A DNA stretch of 64,000 nucleotides, taken from assembly GCA_018817125.1 (NCBI GenBank), contig JAHIUN010000012.1, forward strand, positions 33,378 through 97,377, read 5' to 3'. The stretch is from Patescibacteria group bacterium. Lineage in GTDB: Bacteria; Patescibacteriota; Gracilibacteria; UM-FILTER-43-11. Positions 40,652 to 54,300 of the stretch are shown piece by piece; the first letter of the stretch is position 1, and every line of letters starts with the position of its first letter. The translations under genes and the position numbers were made by a program. Under the pieces are notes generated by a model. It did no database searches. It saw only the letters and a program-made list of their open reading frames with translations, and was not told where the DNA came from.

Positions 40652-41341
40652 TTATTTATGCATACTGCAGTCAATAATTACATCCGGAATAATCGTGACC
40701 ACAGAACGCAGATGTCCCATCATCTGGCGATAGACTTCCAGATTTTTAAGCATGCACTGAAAATGAACATGCATTACATACGCCTGCCGCATTTCCTTAA
40801 TCGTATTAAGCGCCGCGTCGAGAGCCACAATGCCGTTTTGGATTTCATCTTCCACTAACACTCTTAATTGCTGGATGCGCTGAAAGGCAAGATCGAAATC
40901 GCGGATCGTTGTAACATTGCTTTCAGAATTAGCGGACACCTGTATGACCAGCCGATTTAAGTAGCCGGCGTAATCGTGATAGGCCTTGAGTAAAGGCTGT
41001 AACAATGTTTCGGGGCTGGAGTTTTTTAGTACATCGACCAATTTCTTTTCGGACTGACAAGCCGTATCCGGCTTGAGTAAAGCTTTCGGATCTTCCCCGA
41101 GAATATCAACCGTTGCCTCCTCAAATACACAATTCATATAATCGTGATATTGATTGCGGGCGCGCTCGAATTCGAGGCGGAATTCAAGGTGAGTGTTTGG
41201 CTCTAATTCAATTACCGTTGGATAAGAGGGGAGCTGGCTTTTACATTTTTTAAGCACAGCGGATTCCTGCTCTTCGGCATGAGCAATATTAAGCGTGAGA
41301 ATTAGGAGAATGCCAGTGATGAGAATTAAGAATTTTTTCAT
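40652..41341 (-). CDS. secreted helical protein
   Basis: 229 residues: signal peptide (MKKFLILITGILLILTLNIA, cut after AHA) and helices with four Cys (KKCKSQLPSYP, YMNCVFEEA, ACQSEKKLV, FQCMLKNL). No family recognised. It is third in the minus-strand operon, 114 bases after the 262-codon gene, the gap being largely a period-12 inverted array. Confidence 0.7.
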   Translation of the reverse strand: MKKFLILITGILLILTLNIAHAEEQESAVLKKCKSQLPSYPTVIELEPNTHLEFRLEFERARNQYHDYMNCVFEEATVDILGEDPKALLKPDTACQSEKKLVDVLKNSSPETLLQPLLKAYHDYAGYLNRLVIQVSANSESNVTTIRDFDLAFQRIQQLRVLVEDEIQNGIVALDAALNTIKEMRQAYVMHVHFQCMLKNLEVYRQMMGHLRSVVTIIPDVIIDCSMHK

Positions 41342-41380
41342 AAATATTTATTTTCCGATTGTAAACCCGCACTTCGTGCG

Positions 41381-41458
41381 TAGACCCAATTGTTGACCCT
41401 ATTGTATAACTACGATTGGACCTACGATTGGTCTACTACGGGTCTACAATTGGGGTTA
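41381..41458. repeat. period-12 inverted array, no cargo (surface operon)
   Basis: Left: TAGACCCAATTG, TTGACCCTATTG. Right, inverted: TACGATTGGACC, TACGATTGGTCT, then CGGGTCTACAATTGGGG ending at the stop codon of the 262-codon gene. A small hairpin CGCACTTCGTGCG (41368-41380) adjoins. Confidence 0.65.
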
Positions 41459-42244
41459 ATCGCATTCCGTTGCCAGGCAGGGCAGCATGGCATCAAAACG
41501 GAATAAATGTTGTTTTAAAAGTTCCATATGACCTTCCATGGCCAGCATTTTCTCGAGGATGCTGGAGAGTTTGTTTTGAAGAGCCTGGTTTTTCTTTTCG
41601 CCGTTATTGACTTTAAGCGCCCGCTCCAGACCGATAAACGCCTTGGAATTGTCTTTAAATTTCTTAAGCTGGCTCGCGGTCAGGCTGTCGGAATTTTCCA
41701 GTTCCGAAAAATCCATATTCACCAAACGGCGGCAGGAATCATAATTTTTAACAGCTAATGAAATTGTCCAGCCTCCGGAATTATAAGCACTGCATTCCTC
41801 CAAATAATGGAGATTGGTGCCGGGTATTTCTACATTCTCCGGCGCCACACAGCCGGGGAGTTTGTCGATATGTTCATTGGTAAGCTGGAGTGGTTTTTTG
41901 GTTACCTGATCGATCATATCGAATGATTCCGCATTCCCGCTAAACAAAACCCCTTCACACAAATAGTCGAGCCAGCAGTAGTAAGTACGCATACTTTCAA
42001 ACGCTTCATCCACGATTTCACTGGTTGGCTTTTCCTGATCCAGCATGGTTTCCAGATTCTCCTGCCAGCCATTCCGCATCAGGGTCATTTCATTCGCCAC
42101 CACCTGCAGGCAGGCAGAGGGGTTTGCTTTGGCGCCCGGGTTGGGATACGGCACGTCAGACACGGACAGCGTCAGCTCATTCCACACCAGCAGGCTGATG
42201 AGAATGGTGGCAAGGCCGATGATGGGAATAAATAATTTTTTCAT
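41456..42244 (-). CDS. secreted or membrane-anchored helical protein
   Basis: 262 residues from the ATG at 42244 (MKKLFIPIIGLATILISLLV), an uncleaved anchor or signal. In-frame sequence upstream to 42367 is repeat array and is excluded. The mature region contains paired Cys (ASACLQ, YCWLDYLCEG, LPGCVAP, LEECSAY, CLATEC at the end) that probably form disulfides. Second gene in the operon after the giant protein; similar in size and layout to the 229-codon protein. Confidence 0.7.
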   Translation of the reverse strand: MKKLFIPIIGLATILISLLVWNELTLSVSDVPYPNPGAKANPSACLQVVANEMTLMRNGWQENLETMLDQEKPTSEIVDEAFESMRTYYCWLDYLCEGVLFSGNAESFDMIDQVTKKPLQLTNEHIDKLPGCVAPENVEIPGTNLHYLEECSAYNSGGWTISLAVKNYDSCRRLVNMDFSELENSDSLTASQLKKFKDNSKAFIGLERALKVNNGEKKNQALQNKLSSILEKMLAMEGHMELLKQHLFRFDAMLPCLATECD

Positions 42245-42261
42245 ATTTCTGATTGAGAGCC

Positions 42262-42370
42262 TAATAGGGGATCTAATTGGTGGCCTAATCGGGATTAAGC
42301 GCCCACTAGGTCTCCCATTAGGTCTCCCGTCCGCCGAAGCTTCAGCGTAGGTGGGCGAGGTCTCCAATTA
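42262..42370. repeat. period-12 inverted array with palindromic insert, no cargo
   Basis: Left: TAATAGGGGATC, TAATTGGTGGCC, TAATCGGGATTA (42262-42297). Right, inverted: AGCGCCCACTA, GGTCTCCCATTA, GGTCTCCC, a 30-base palindromic insert (42329-42358), GGTCTCCAATTA (42359-42370). It ends two bases from the stop of the giant gene. Confidence 0.8.
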
Positions 42371-42372
42371 GT

Positions 42373-45300
42373 TTAATAAGTAATCTCTCCGCTCCGTTCA
42401 TAAATCACCTCATGCGTATCCACATCCGTGATGGCTGTCATTATAATATCACCGTCCACCAAGTCCGCTTCGTAATCCAAAAAGTTACAGGCAGGCCCGC
42501 CGTTTACGTAGACCCCTGGCAGATTCTCGGCGATGCGGTCGGAGCTGTCTGCCGTTTCATCATACACTTCCGGACAGCCATCCAAGTCGTTGATACCATC
42601 GATGTCTTCCGGGATTTCGGGGCATTGGTCGACTGGGTAGCAGGCATCACCAACCCCATCGGTGTCCTGGTCGGTTTGAGGAGCGTTGCCGACAAAAATA
42701 CAATTATCATCGCTTTCCGCCGCCTTCTCCGGATCGACCAGTCCGTTATCATCAAATAAACACATGACATTTTTAACTCCGTCATTATCCAAATCCTCAT
42801 CACACGCGTCGATGATTCCGTCGTCATCCGTGTCATTTTGATTGGGGTTGTCCAGACACGGGCAGATCTCGTCGGGCGGGATGTAGCCTGGATCGGATGG
42901 GTCGTTGGGGTCGGTACCCATACGGAATTCATTCAGATTGCTAAAGCCGTCTTCGTCGTTATCCAACGGCGCGTCACCGGCGTACAGCGGATCGAGATTG
43001 TTTTCCATTTCCCACCAGTCGGGCATACCGTCTTCGTCGGAATCGACCAGTTTACAGTCTTGGAGACTAAGGATACTGCTGGCCATAAACGCGAATTCAC
43101 CACGGGTGATTTCTTCGTCGGGGAATACAAAGCCAAGCTGATTTTGGACGAGACCTATCTCGACCGCGGTGTACACATAATCTTTGTACCACGCGTAATC
43201 CGGTACATCGATGAATGCTTCTTCAGGGGCTTCCTGTATTTCGATTCCCGATTGGCGAAGCAGGATAGCGGCGGCCTCCGCACGGCTGATGTTCTGACCC
43301 GGCCGGAAGAATCCGTCTCCGTAACCGGTGATCATGCTTAGATCTTTAGCAATGGCGATACAGTAAAAGTACCATGCCGGCAGATACACATCCGGGAAGG
43401 GGGGTGTGCCCGTGTATTTTTCTTTCACAGGATCGGATGGGCGGGAACAATCGAAACAATTGGTGGCGCCAAGGGCGATCTTTACGAATTCCGCACGGCT
43501 GAGTTTGGCATCCGGCTGGAAGGTGCCGTCTCCATATCCGCTCACGATCCGGCGCTTGTAGAGGTCAAGGATCTGCTGGTAGAACGGATGAGAAGCATCG
43601 AGATCAGGGAACGGTGATTCAGGGGCCGGCGGTGCCTGAGCGATGAGGGATGCGAAGAGCGGTTTGATGGTTTCTTTGAGGTAGCCGATAGTGGTTTTGA
43701 TTTCGTTCCACAATTCATCTTGCCGGATTTCCAGATTGTTGAAATTGGCACGGATAAAGACATCGAATACCGGTGCGCCAGTGGCTTCGTCGAAAATCTC
43801 AAAGATCACCCGCTCAAACAAAATGCCTTCATTCTTCAGCCGGAAGCCGTATCCTTTCTGCATCATACGGACCGCGCCGTCGCTGTTGATGAGCGCGATG
43901 TTGAGCTGGGTCGCGTCGTTGAAAATGGCGGCTCCGCCCGGGTAACTTTCCGCGTATCCCGGCATGTTGCGGGCGATAATAGTGTCTGCAAGATTGCGGT
44001 CGCCGATGGTCACACCGATTGCTTCCACATTTTCCTGATCGAGCGGTTCATCGAGGATAAGGATGTCGTTATTGACGTCTGAAATGTAATACGCGTTGAA
44101 AATAACGGTGTCGAAACCTTTTTTAAGGACGATGATGCGGGTGGGCAGTTCGCGGGAGGCGGGAACGGCCTTAAGTTCATAATTCGGATTTAAAATTTCG
44201 GCCTGACCGGTTTCTAAATGCACACGTGCTATCTCGCGGCCGCCTTCATCGCGCACAATAACCGAAGCAGGACCACGACTGAATCCGTTGATGCTATAGT
44301 CGCCCTCGGCCGTGATGCTGTAATAATTATTTTCCCAGCCAAATTGACTGTTTAGCGGTGGAATCGTTTCTTCGCCGGCCACCCGTTTCAGGAAGCCTAA
44401 ATTCTTCCAGGTACCCCATCTCTTGCGGAATAGGCTGAATGGGATTTCGGATAGATCATCGCCTTCCTGTTTCGGTGTCATGTTTCCCTGAACAATACTA
44501 TCAAGCGCCAACGGTTCCTGCTCTATGTTAATTTTAGGCACGTAAATCTCGACTTTGAATGACTTTTCATGGCGGTCGAAACTTTCATCTTCCAGATTCT
44601 TACTGGCGATGAGTGTGGCGGTGAATTCTTTCGGCGCTTTTTGGGCGGGCAGTATTATTTCCGGCCCTATCTGTTCCGGCAGACCATCCTGATTAAAGTC
44701 CCAGTAATACTGATACGCGCCGGACAAATCCATAAAAATATCGTTCGCGTGGATCGTACCCTCTTTGTAAATCGGGAAGAGGAATTTTTTATTAAAACGC
44801 ACATCTATCGGTGGAGGAGCCGGCACGTAGACTTGCGGAGAAAGGAGTTCACTGCGGTTGTAATTAGCGGTTCGCCCAAACTCATCGAACCACGTCATCT
44901 TGATGTGATAGAAGCCGTTATCCATATTCATGCGGAAACTGGGACCCGTATATTGATCGAAGTAAACGGCACGAGTAGGCTTCAGGGTAATGGCAGCATT
45001 GCCAACGGTTTTGAAAACGACCATGTCTCCGCCGGTAACAATATTACGGGCCTGAATACCAAATCGCTCACGGGCTTCCTCGGGGTCGGTGAATGACGTT
45101 GCAAGCGTGCCGTACTGAATGGGCTGACCCCCCACTGTTACCTCGGGGAGAAGACCGTCTTCGGTTGGTGGTAAAAGGACGATGGTAACATCCGCGAGTC
45201 CGTTTTGTTGTTTGTCGGCATCATAACCCAAAATGGACCGTTCCAGCTCAATGCCATACCCGTACACATCCGGATGAGTGCTTTCCAGCCACTCAAAGCT

Positions 45301-48300
45301 GGCCGCGCTGTTTTCGGTAAGGGTGATGGACATCATGTTGGCAGATTCCTCCAGAGGCATGACGGTATTGCCGAAAGATATGAAGTGATTAAGATCAAAG
45401 GCGGTATTCGGAACGGAAGGGGCGATGTTTTCGGTAATGTTCAACGGCACTTCCAGGTCGCGTTTGAGGTAGAGGTTTGGCCCGTCGCTATACACCACAT
45501 GTGAATGACCATTGATGCCCGAATGCACAAAGGCGGTTTTCGAAGTGTTGGGATTGTCGAAATACGGGATGAACTGAACCAGATAACCGGTGTCTGGATC
45601 GACAAGACAAGTACCTGAACATAAGCTGGATGATGTATCGGAGCCCGCGGTGGGCAGGGTGGGTGGGGTGGGAGCGCTAGGCGCGGAGTTGCCGGAGGAT
45701 GGAGCCACGCTGGAGAAAGCGGGTTCAATCGCCGGCGCTGCAAGATCCGCCACTTCAAATGGGGAAGGAATACTGGCTTGATTTTGGATATAGGCCAGCA
45801 TGTCATTCGCGTTTTCCATTTCAATCGCTTCCCCATCTAACTGATCGCTGTATGCCAGTAAATCGTGACGGATGGTTTTGATCTTAGCAATGGCGGATAG
45901 CTGAGGCGGTAAGGTGAAATCCGGCACATTGAGCGCCTCTTTAACCACCGTGTAATCCACCTCGGTCTCGTTGATAGTGTTGATGATGTCGGCTAACTGA
46001 GCGAATTGACCGGCTAAAAGTTTCTGCAGATTCCCGGGAATCTGTGGCACAGCTGTCAGATCATCATACGCGCCTTCCGCTTCGCCCATGCCCTCATCCA
46101 GACTTTCTAAAAATTCCAATACCCAATCAGGAGTGTCCGCACCAAACCATTCGTTCAGCTTCTTTCGGAATTCTTCGACTTGTTCCTGCGTCCACAGTAC
46201 TCCTTCGGCAACCAGCTTTCCGAGTTCTTTTCCGACGGTGTTGAGTGCATCCTGCATTTCATCACCAATGTCGATGTCGGCCTCATCCAACGCCTTCATG
46301 AGCTGTTGAATGCCCTCAAAAGGATCCCAATGGAACGCCAGGAATGCTTCGTGCAGTTCATCGGCCCACTCCCTACCAGCCTCATCCATGGCCTTATTGG
46401 CTTCATTCATCGCGTTGACCCACGCCTGATTGGCGTCGTCCATCCCTTCCTGCATGTTGTCTTCCAGCCAATCGGAATAACCCTGCATTCTTTCTTCGAT
46501 GTCGCGGTATTTTTGGTCGATGGCCTCAAATTCCCTTTGGGCAGTCTCATATACTACCCGGCTGACATGATCTTCGTACCAATCTTCCAGTTTTTGGGGG
46601 TCTGCGTTGTCTTCGAACCATTGGGTGCCCTGATTGATATCCTCCGCCATCTTCTGGAGCTCCGCGGAAATTTTTTCGTCTAGATATCCTGCCCAGTCCG
46701 TCGCCATATTATTCCACACGTCTGCTCCTTCCTGCAGTTTTTCCAGCGCACCTTTAAGGCGCACACCTAAGTAGATGGTTGTTTCGATACGAAGTTCATT
46801 GAAGCCCAGATCAATCGGCGCGATGTCTCCGATTTTCGGTTTTAAGAAATCCAGCGGGATCATGTAGCTTGGCCGGTTGGTAAGCAAAACGACATGGTCG
46901 GCCATGTAGGCTTCGGGGATAGGAGAAAAAGATTTTTTGATCAGGCACCAGATCTCAAGGATTTTCTCGACCAGCGGGATGATGAATTTAAAATCTTTAC
47001 CGATATCCGGCAGTTTTGGCGGGGGTGGAAGCGTTGGTAAATCGATTGTGGGGATGGCGGGGAGCGGTGGAAGTTCCGGAAGTTCCGGCAGACCCGGTAA
47101 GATTGGAAGTGGTGGCAATTGAGTAAGCAGGCTTAAGTCGGTCGGGATATCCGGAAAAGGAATTTTTGGAATTGAAGGCAGGGTAATTGGCTCAAGGACG
47201 AAATGGATCATCGGCATCTCGATGTCGATGGAACCTTTGAGGTCGGAGAAGTCGATAACCAGATCCGGCCACTTGGGGAATTTGATGATCGGAATGTCTG
47301 GCAAAATAAGGCCTAACAAGGTGAAATAACCAAAATTGCCGAACCGTTCATTGGTGCAGATATCACAGTTGTCCTCAAAATTCGTGAAGACATCGATCAT
47401 TTTTTCTATCTGATCGATGATTTCCAGAATCGTGTACCAAAGTTCCGCGTAACCGATGACCTGCTGCTGGATCGTGGTCAGCCAACCGCCCAGCATATCG
47501 CTGTAGGTATCGAGATAGCAGGCAATCTGGCGAAGGTAATCGGCTAGTTCTTTTTTCATTAAAATGAAATCCCGCGGGAAGCGCAGATAGGACTGTACGA
47601 CTTCGATATTCTGAGTGATGCTGTTGATGAACGCGTCTAAGTCGACAATAAATATTTCTAAAATCTTTTTTCCCGCACATGTGTCTTCGTTATCAGGACA
47701 CTGGAATTTTTCAAGTTGGTCTTCCCAGGTATCGAGGCGTTTTTCATAAAAATGGCGCACCTGTTCCAGATCCCGGATGAAATCCTGGATCTGCCCGAAG
47801 GACAGCCATGGAATTTTTAAGTCGATATTGTGCTGATTGATATTCACGAAAGGAATGGCATTGGCGATTTGGAACACCTGTTCGAACGGGCTGGTGCTGG
47901 TGTTGCGAATTTCCCGCTCAATTGCCTCATAGTTTTTCAGAAAATTGCTTTCAAGTGCCCCCTTTTCCAGATTCTGTATCAAATCCTTGATCTGCGCGGC
48001 GGACAACCAAGGAATCTCGGAGCCGATATCACCTTCAATTTCCGCCTTTTCTTCATCCACATTCCCTTCTGTTTTCTCTTCCTTGATATTGCTCTTATCC
48101 AGATTATTGCCGAATGCTTCGACCAGTTTATTAAATTCATCCCAATCACTGCCAAACAATGCGCCGACATCCGGTAAAATGACGCGGATGGTCGGCATGG
48201 TAAGGAGTTTGTTGAGGATTTCGAGTGTCTGACGATCCACCCAGCTGGCAATGGCGCCGCCAATGGAATCAAAACTGCCGATGTGGAGATTGGAAAAGCC

Positions 48301-51300
48301 TTTGACGGGCGGTTCGAATTTCATCTGATCTCCCAGATTGATGGCTAAACTGATTTCAAGACCGCCGGAGCCCTGATCCTGAGCGGACTGGATTTCGCCA
48401 GGCAGCCCTGAGCTATTGACCGCGGACACACCGGAGTTAATATCGCTGACAATGTTGTTCAGCGTTGCCATGATCTTATCCATCAGCTGGGCGAGCAGCT
48501 TGCAGGGCGGTGCCTCGCTCATGGGAAGTGCGAAAGTCATACAGTTGCCGATAGGCGGAGGATAAGGAATGGGAATAAGGGGTGGCGGAACGGTTGAATC
48601 CCCCATGTAATTCAGCCAGCAAAGCGACAGACCGATACCTCCGGTAAGCGTGGGCACCATATAAAAACGGATCATGGAATTGTAGGTGCCAGGGATGCTG
48701 GTGGCTCCCAGAGCCGTAGGCGCCAACGCGAAGAAGGACGGAAAAGGAATCGGACCGACAGGCGTGGGTAAAGTGGCCGGGAAAGAGATAAGCGGCATGG
48801 CCATAGGAATGGATTGCGGTGCCATGAAAGCCATATTGAACGGCATCGGAAAGCACCCGCCGCCCATGCAGGAGAGGTTGGCGATGGAGCTCATCAGATC
48901 ATCCAGCGCATTGCCCGCGCAGGCCGTTGGATTGGCCGCGCATTCTTCCGGTGTGAGGACATCATCACCGGCAAAACTTTTTCCGGGATCGTTTAAGGCG
49001 TTACTGATCTCATCCATTCCGCACGCTTCCATAATGCCATCCATAAAGTTCTCCGGAGGGGGATTGTCTTCATCAAACGTCATATTTTGGAGCCCTTCCA
49101 GCGCCGCGATACAGTCTGAATGACCATCCAAAGCGTCTCCTAGTGCTTCATCCATTTCTGCCGGCTGAGTAGCGGCCAGGCGGTAAGCACGAGGAGCAAC
49201 GGAATAATGAGCGGCCAGCTGACCGGACGTGTTGTAGGTGGGGGAGACCATGATGTCTGTGTACGCATCGAGCGGCGCCTGAAAAGGAATCGGATTGCCC
49301 GCCTGGTCCTGACCGATGAGCGTGGTGGGTTCGCTGATCAGGCGTAAAGAGATTCCCGGCTTTGGCGTGTGTTTTACATTGGCCTCGTATGTGATTTCAA
49401 TGGGCTGATTCGCCTTTAAATCAAGCTGGCTGACAAAGAGGTAAATGTCTTTTTTATCGTCCTTAAATCGCTCGCAACCCACCCCTTCGCACTTCACACT
49501 TTTATCATCGGCTACCAGCGCATCAGGAACCGTATCGGCCAGCACAAAATCATTCACATTCTTACTGGCCTGCAGAACGATGGTGTAGAGCAGTTTTTCG
49601 CCTAAATCAAGATTCTTTTCGGCGGGACGGTCACGGTTCTCCACGGTTTTAGTAACCGAAAGGTACAGACCGTTGTGAAAAGCGGAATTATTGATCTCAA
49701 AATCTTCCAGCTGGGCAAAATAGACCTCGTTTTCATCCCCCTCTTTCCACGGAAGCGTGTTGCTATCCGCCGGCTGACCGCTTTCCTGCATGGCTTCTGT
49801 TTCCTGGCGCAAATCGCTGATATGGCTTTTAATCTCATCTTCATTCAAATCATTGGAGGTGTCGCGACCAGCGAAATTTTCCAGCGCGTCGGTAGAAGGC
49901 GTTTCGGGGATAATAATGGTGGGTAAGCCATACGGATTGTCGGACGGTGGTGTGGGTTCGGGGGGCGGTGGCGGATCGGCGGTGGAACCATCGGGTTGCG
50001 GCATTCCCGGGAAGCGGATCTGCAGACCGTTTTTTAAATTTTGACCTAACTGAAGACTAAAACCGTAATTGCCGATAAAGACGCCGTTTTCCGGAATCTG
50101 ATCTTCAGCCGGGATGGGTAATACAGCACCCTGGCGCAGAAGTTCGGAGCTTTGATTGTAAAAAATACGGATGTCACCACGACTGTCGACAGTGACTAAA
50201 TCCGGATAGCTGTCCGCGTCCATGTCGGCCTTCAGGATCTGATACAGTTTTTTGCCGACTTTGATTTTTATATCACTGCGGGTGATGGTTTCCTGGTTGT
50301 TGTGAAGAATGGCTAAGCGGCCTTCATCAGTGGCGACCAGCAGGTCATCGTACCCATCGTTTTTAAAGTCAAATGGGATAATACTCAGCGCTCCGTCTCC
50401 CATAAACGCGATGTCTCCGCGGTCCTGAATGATGGGATCGGTGGCGCCTTGTTTGAATAAACGAATACGTCCATCTTTCATCACCGCGGCCACATCTTCC
50501 ATATCATCATTGTCGAAATCAAAATTGGTGAGCGAAGCAATGTCTGACTCTTCTGAGTCCTGATAAATCTGCCGACCGAGCGTGTTGTCGTAATTCAGGC
50601 TGGAGGCAATAGGATTGTCGAGCTGGATGGTTGGGTCACCGAGCAGAACGGCATTGGGCGGGAGGTTGAACATCGTGGCCTCGCCTGCCGGACTACCACC
50701 GGCAAAGCGGAGGATATATTTGTTATCGCCTTCGAAACCAAAGTTTTCGGAGGGCATCGCGTCTTCATCCTTCTCTTCGGGGGGAATGAAGAGCATAAGA
50801 CCGGATGCATCTTGAGTGCTTTTGCCCGCGAATTGCTTCGTGGCTTTTAATTCGGGATGTATTTCAACATAATTTGAATTGATGGTGCGAGGGTTGAATA
50901 ACAATCGCAAACGGCCGATTTCGCCCAGCACACCTACCAATACCAATTCCATCCAATCTTCATCTGGCTCTGTTTCGTATACAAGACGGTAATCATAATT
51001 TTTGAAATCCAGATAATCCTTTTTTATTGTGAGAACAGGATTTCCATCGGGATCGGTCAGATAAATGGCATTCTGAGTAGGGTCAACGGCGTAATTCGGA
51101 TTTGTTCGTTCGAAATAAATCGTGCCGGGGATGGGTATTTCGTCTTCGTCCCATAGGGCGATATTTTCAAAATCCAGCGGAGCTGTGGTGGCAGCCAGCG
51201 TGCGGAGATTTTTTTGGTCGACGATCTGAACTGCTAGCTCATCACCCAGCGCGTCGATGGTTACTGTATGGCGTGGGCGGAAGGTCTCGATGTAGTAATT

Positions 51301-54300
51301 TGGATGAATAATAGCCTCCGGTTCAACGGGCGCATCCGACATAAAAGCAAACGCGGCTTCTGTTTTTCCATTAAACAGATGAGCGCCGGCAAAATAATCG
51401 TCCTCGAGGAAGTTTCCTGCAGGGAAGCCGACAAAGGAGGCAAACAGATTTTGTGGATAGGTCTTGGCCCATTCTTCGCTGGTGACCTTGGCGACAATGG
51501 ATAATTCGGCGATACCCGGTGCCAGAGCCTCGTGGGAAGCGACAAGATTGAGCGGAGCGGTTTCGGTACCAACGTTCACTGTAGCGATACCCACCCCTTC
51601 TGTGATGACGACTGTGCCGGAAGCTAAAGTACCGTATTTTTGTGTCACATCGGTGATTTTGATCTGAACCGGCTCATTGAAAATGGGAGTGGTGTTTCCG
51701 AAGACATCCGTAACGCGGATGGGGAGGTTTACTTTTTTACCGATAGGCAACTCTTTGGGGGCATTGATCATAATGCGGGCAGGCTGACCCGGCGGTTGGC
51801 TGATGTGCAGGAGATCATTTTGATACACAGGATGCTGAGCTTTAAGGTCCATCTCTAGGCTTGTGGGGTTTGGATAAAAAACGGTTTCTCCCCGGCCATT
51901 CTCGATCTGCACCAACCCCCCTCGTTCAAAAAGTCCGTCGCTGGGTTTTACGGTGCGAACCCGGAGCTTTGTGTTGATGTTGCTGATCGGATTTCCCTCC
52001 GGATCAACCAGTGTGGCGGTGATTTTGTAGGTGGGACGAGTGTCGGTTTGGCGCACCGCGCTTAAGTTAACGCTGATATATTCGACTACGCGAATGGGTA
52101 TTGGCGGAGCAATCAAATTGCCCAACCGGACCGTGAGCTGAGTGGAGCCGGGAACGTCTTCCGCAATAAGATTCACTTTGCCAAACCCTGTGAACACTTC
52201 CAGCTCGTCCTGATCGAAATGACCAATGCCATCATCCGCTAAACCAAAAGCGAGAGGGTTTTCTAAATAACCCACAATGGCTTCCTCCTCGCTATTCAGG
52301 ACTTTCGCTTTTACCTCTACGCTTTCTCCACGGACCAATGTGCCGCGTTCTACGGTGACATCCAGTTTAACAGGTACGCTGTTAGGGTCTTCCATGGCCT
52401 TACTGGTGTCTTCGAGGATGATTTCTTCCGGTTCCGGCAGATCACCGCCTCCGCAAACGTTGTCGAGGCTCAGCATTTCGCCCAGCTGACTGATTTCTTC
52501 TTCGATCCAGCAGTACACCGCGTCAAACCATTCCCATATTTCTACTCCATCCGGCGGACCGCAGGAATAGACCAAGCCACTGTCCAGTCCTCCATCCCCG
52601 TCATCTCCTTCATCATCTCCTCCGTCCGTCGCGTCTTCGATTTCTTTTTTGGCCGCTTCCATTTCGGCATCATACAATTCTGCCTCGGTTAAACGGGAGG
52701 CATTGATAGCAAATTGGAAACCTTGTGCATCCCCTTCGGCGAGTACGTGGAGGACTTCGTAACCGCCGTCCGGTTTGGTGGCCGGAACTGGTAAGTTGGA
52801 ATCCGGTACGGGCAGAAAACTGTCGCGGTTCACATATTTTTCTAAAATCAGCTGATGCTTTTGATCAATGCCCATCTTGCGCCACAGGATTGGTTCGGTG
52901 AGGTCGGGATTCTGACCGAAAAACTGAAGGATGATGTTGGCATCATAGCCGAGCAGTTGATTGAGCTCTGAGTCTTTTGCCTGGATCATCTGGAGCAGGC
53001 TGCCGGCAATATCTTCCGGATTGTTACCGGGTAGACGGAATAAATTTGGATATTCGAATAGCTGACGCTGACCATTGCGATAAAATTCCACAGAACGAAT
53101 GCCGTCTGCGGGCGTATTCGGTGTCATGAATTTTTTGACATTTCGTAGTGTCTGCGTGGTCGGTTCAGTGTGGCGGATCAGGCTGTATTTATTCGCGGTC
53201 GTGGCGGTGATCTGAAAAGCAACATAGCTGTTGTTCCCGTCATAAAACGGACGCATAGCTGTATTTCCGTTAGCCAGCATCGCATGGACCACTAACTGCA
53301 GACGACGGTGGGGAGAAAGATAGTCGACAAAATAAGTGGGATCATATAAAACTTCTTCCGGCATGGGATCAATGATCTCACCCGCATCCACCATCGACTG
53401 ATAAACACTGTTGATGGCGATTCGCAGAGTTGTTTCACGATTGTCAGTAACATTCTGACGGTCGTACCATTCATCGAGTTCTCCGGACGGGCGCGGCAGA
53501 GGGAGAAAACTCATATTTTCCACCGAACAGCGCCAGGGGATTTCGCCCGTTGCCTCATCCGGTTCGGGCACCGCCGGCGTGTAGAATTCCAGTTCTTTTT
53601 CTTTAGAACCCGCCAGGTCAACAATCGACCAGTATGCTTCCTCCGGCTTGCAGAAACGCGGACCCCGTTCCATACGGTCACCATCCACGTCGATATCGAG
53701 TTCGTATAAATTATTGGCCACACAACCGCCGTAATTGATGTATTCCTCCATCTCTTCCAAGGGTGGCGGATCGTCGTCTTCGGGGTCGGGGATGAGAGCG
53801 GAATCCGGATTATAAAGATGGTTGGCCTCGACGAGTACGGAATTATTTTTGGCTGGCGGAACACCTGCTGGTGCCTTTTGACCACGCGTTAAACCGCATT
53901 GTTCCGCGGAAGCCATAGTGCTGACCATCTGGCCACCGGTGAACGCGACGAAATCGAACGTTTCAATCTCATCAATCACATGGCAGGCTTCGGTTTCACA
54001 TTCGGTGGTTTTGATTTCGATTCCGGTAATGACCGGTGCTTGCTGCTGAACATTTCGAATGACCGCATTGATCTGGTTTTCCAGCTCAATACCCTTCGCC
54101 ATTAACGTGTTCTGCATGTACGAATCGCGAAGCGCAATAAGAGAAGCAAGGCTGTCGTATTCCTGCTCACTCCACCGGCCTGTGCGGGCGATGATAGGGT
54201 TTAGGCGACCGATATAGCTTTTGAGCGCCTGCACAAAATTCGGCGTGGGATTGGCCATATTTTCCTGATTCGTAAACTTTTTAATGATTTCGGCCGTTGT

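Noticed and set aside
42245..42367. N-terminal extension of the 262-codon gene (Arg/Pro-rich)
   Set aside because: It is translation of the period-12 array; the signal-like start MKKLF at 42244 is the natural beginning.
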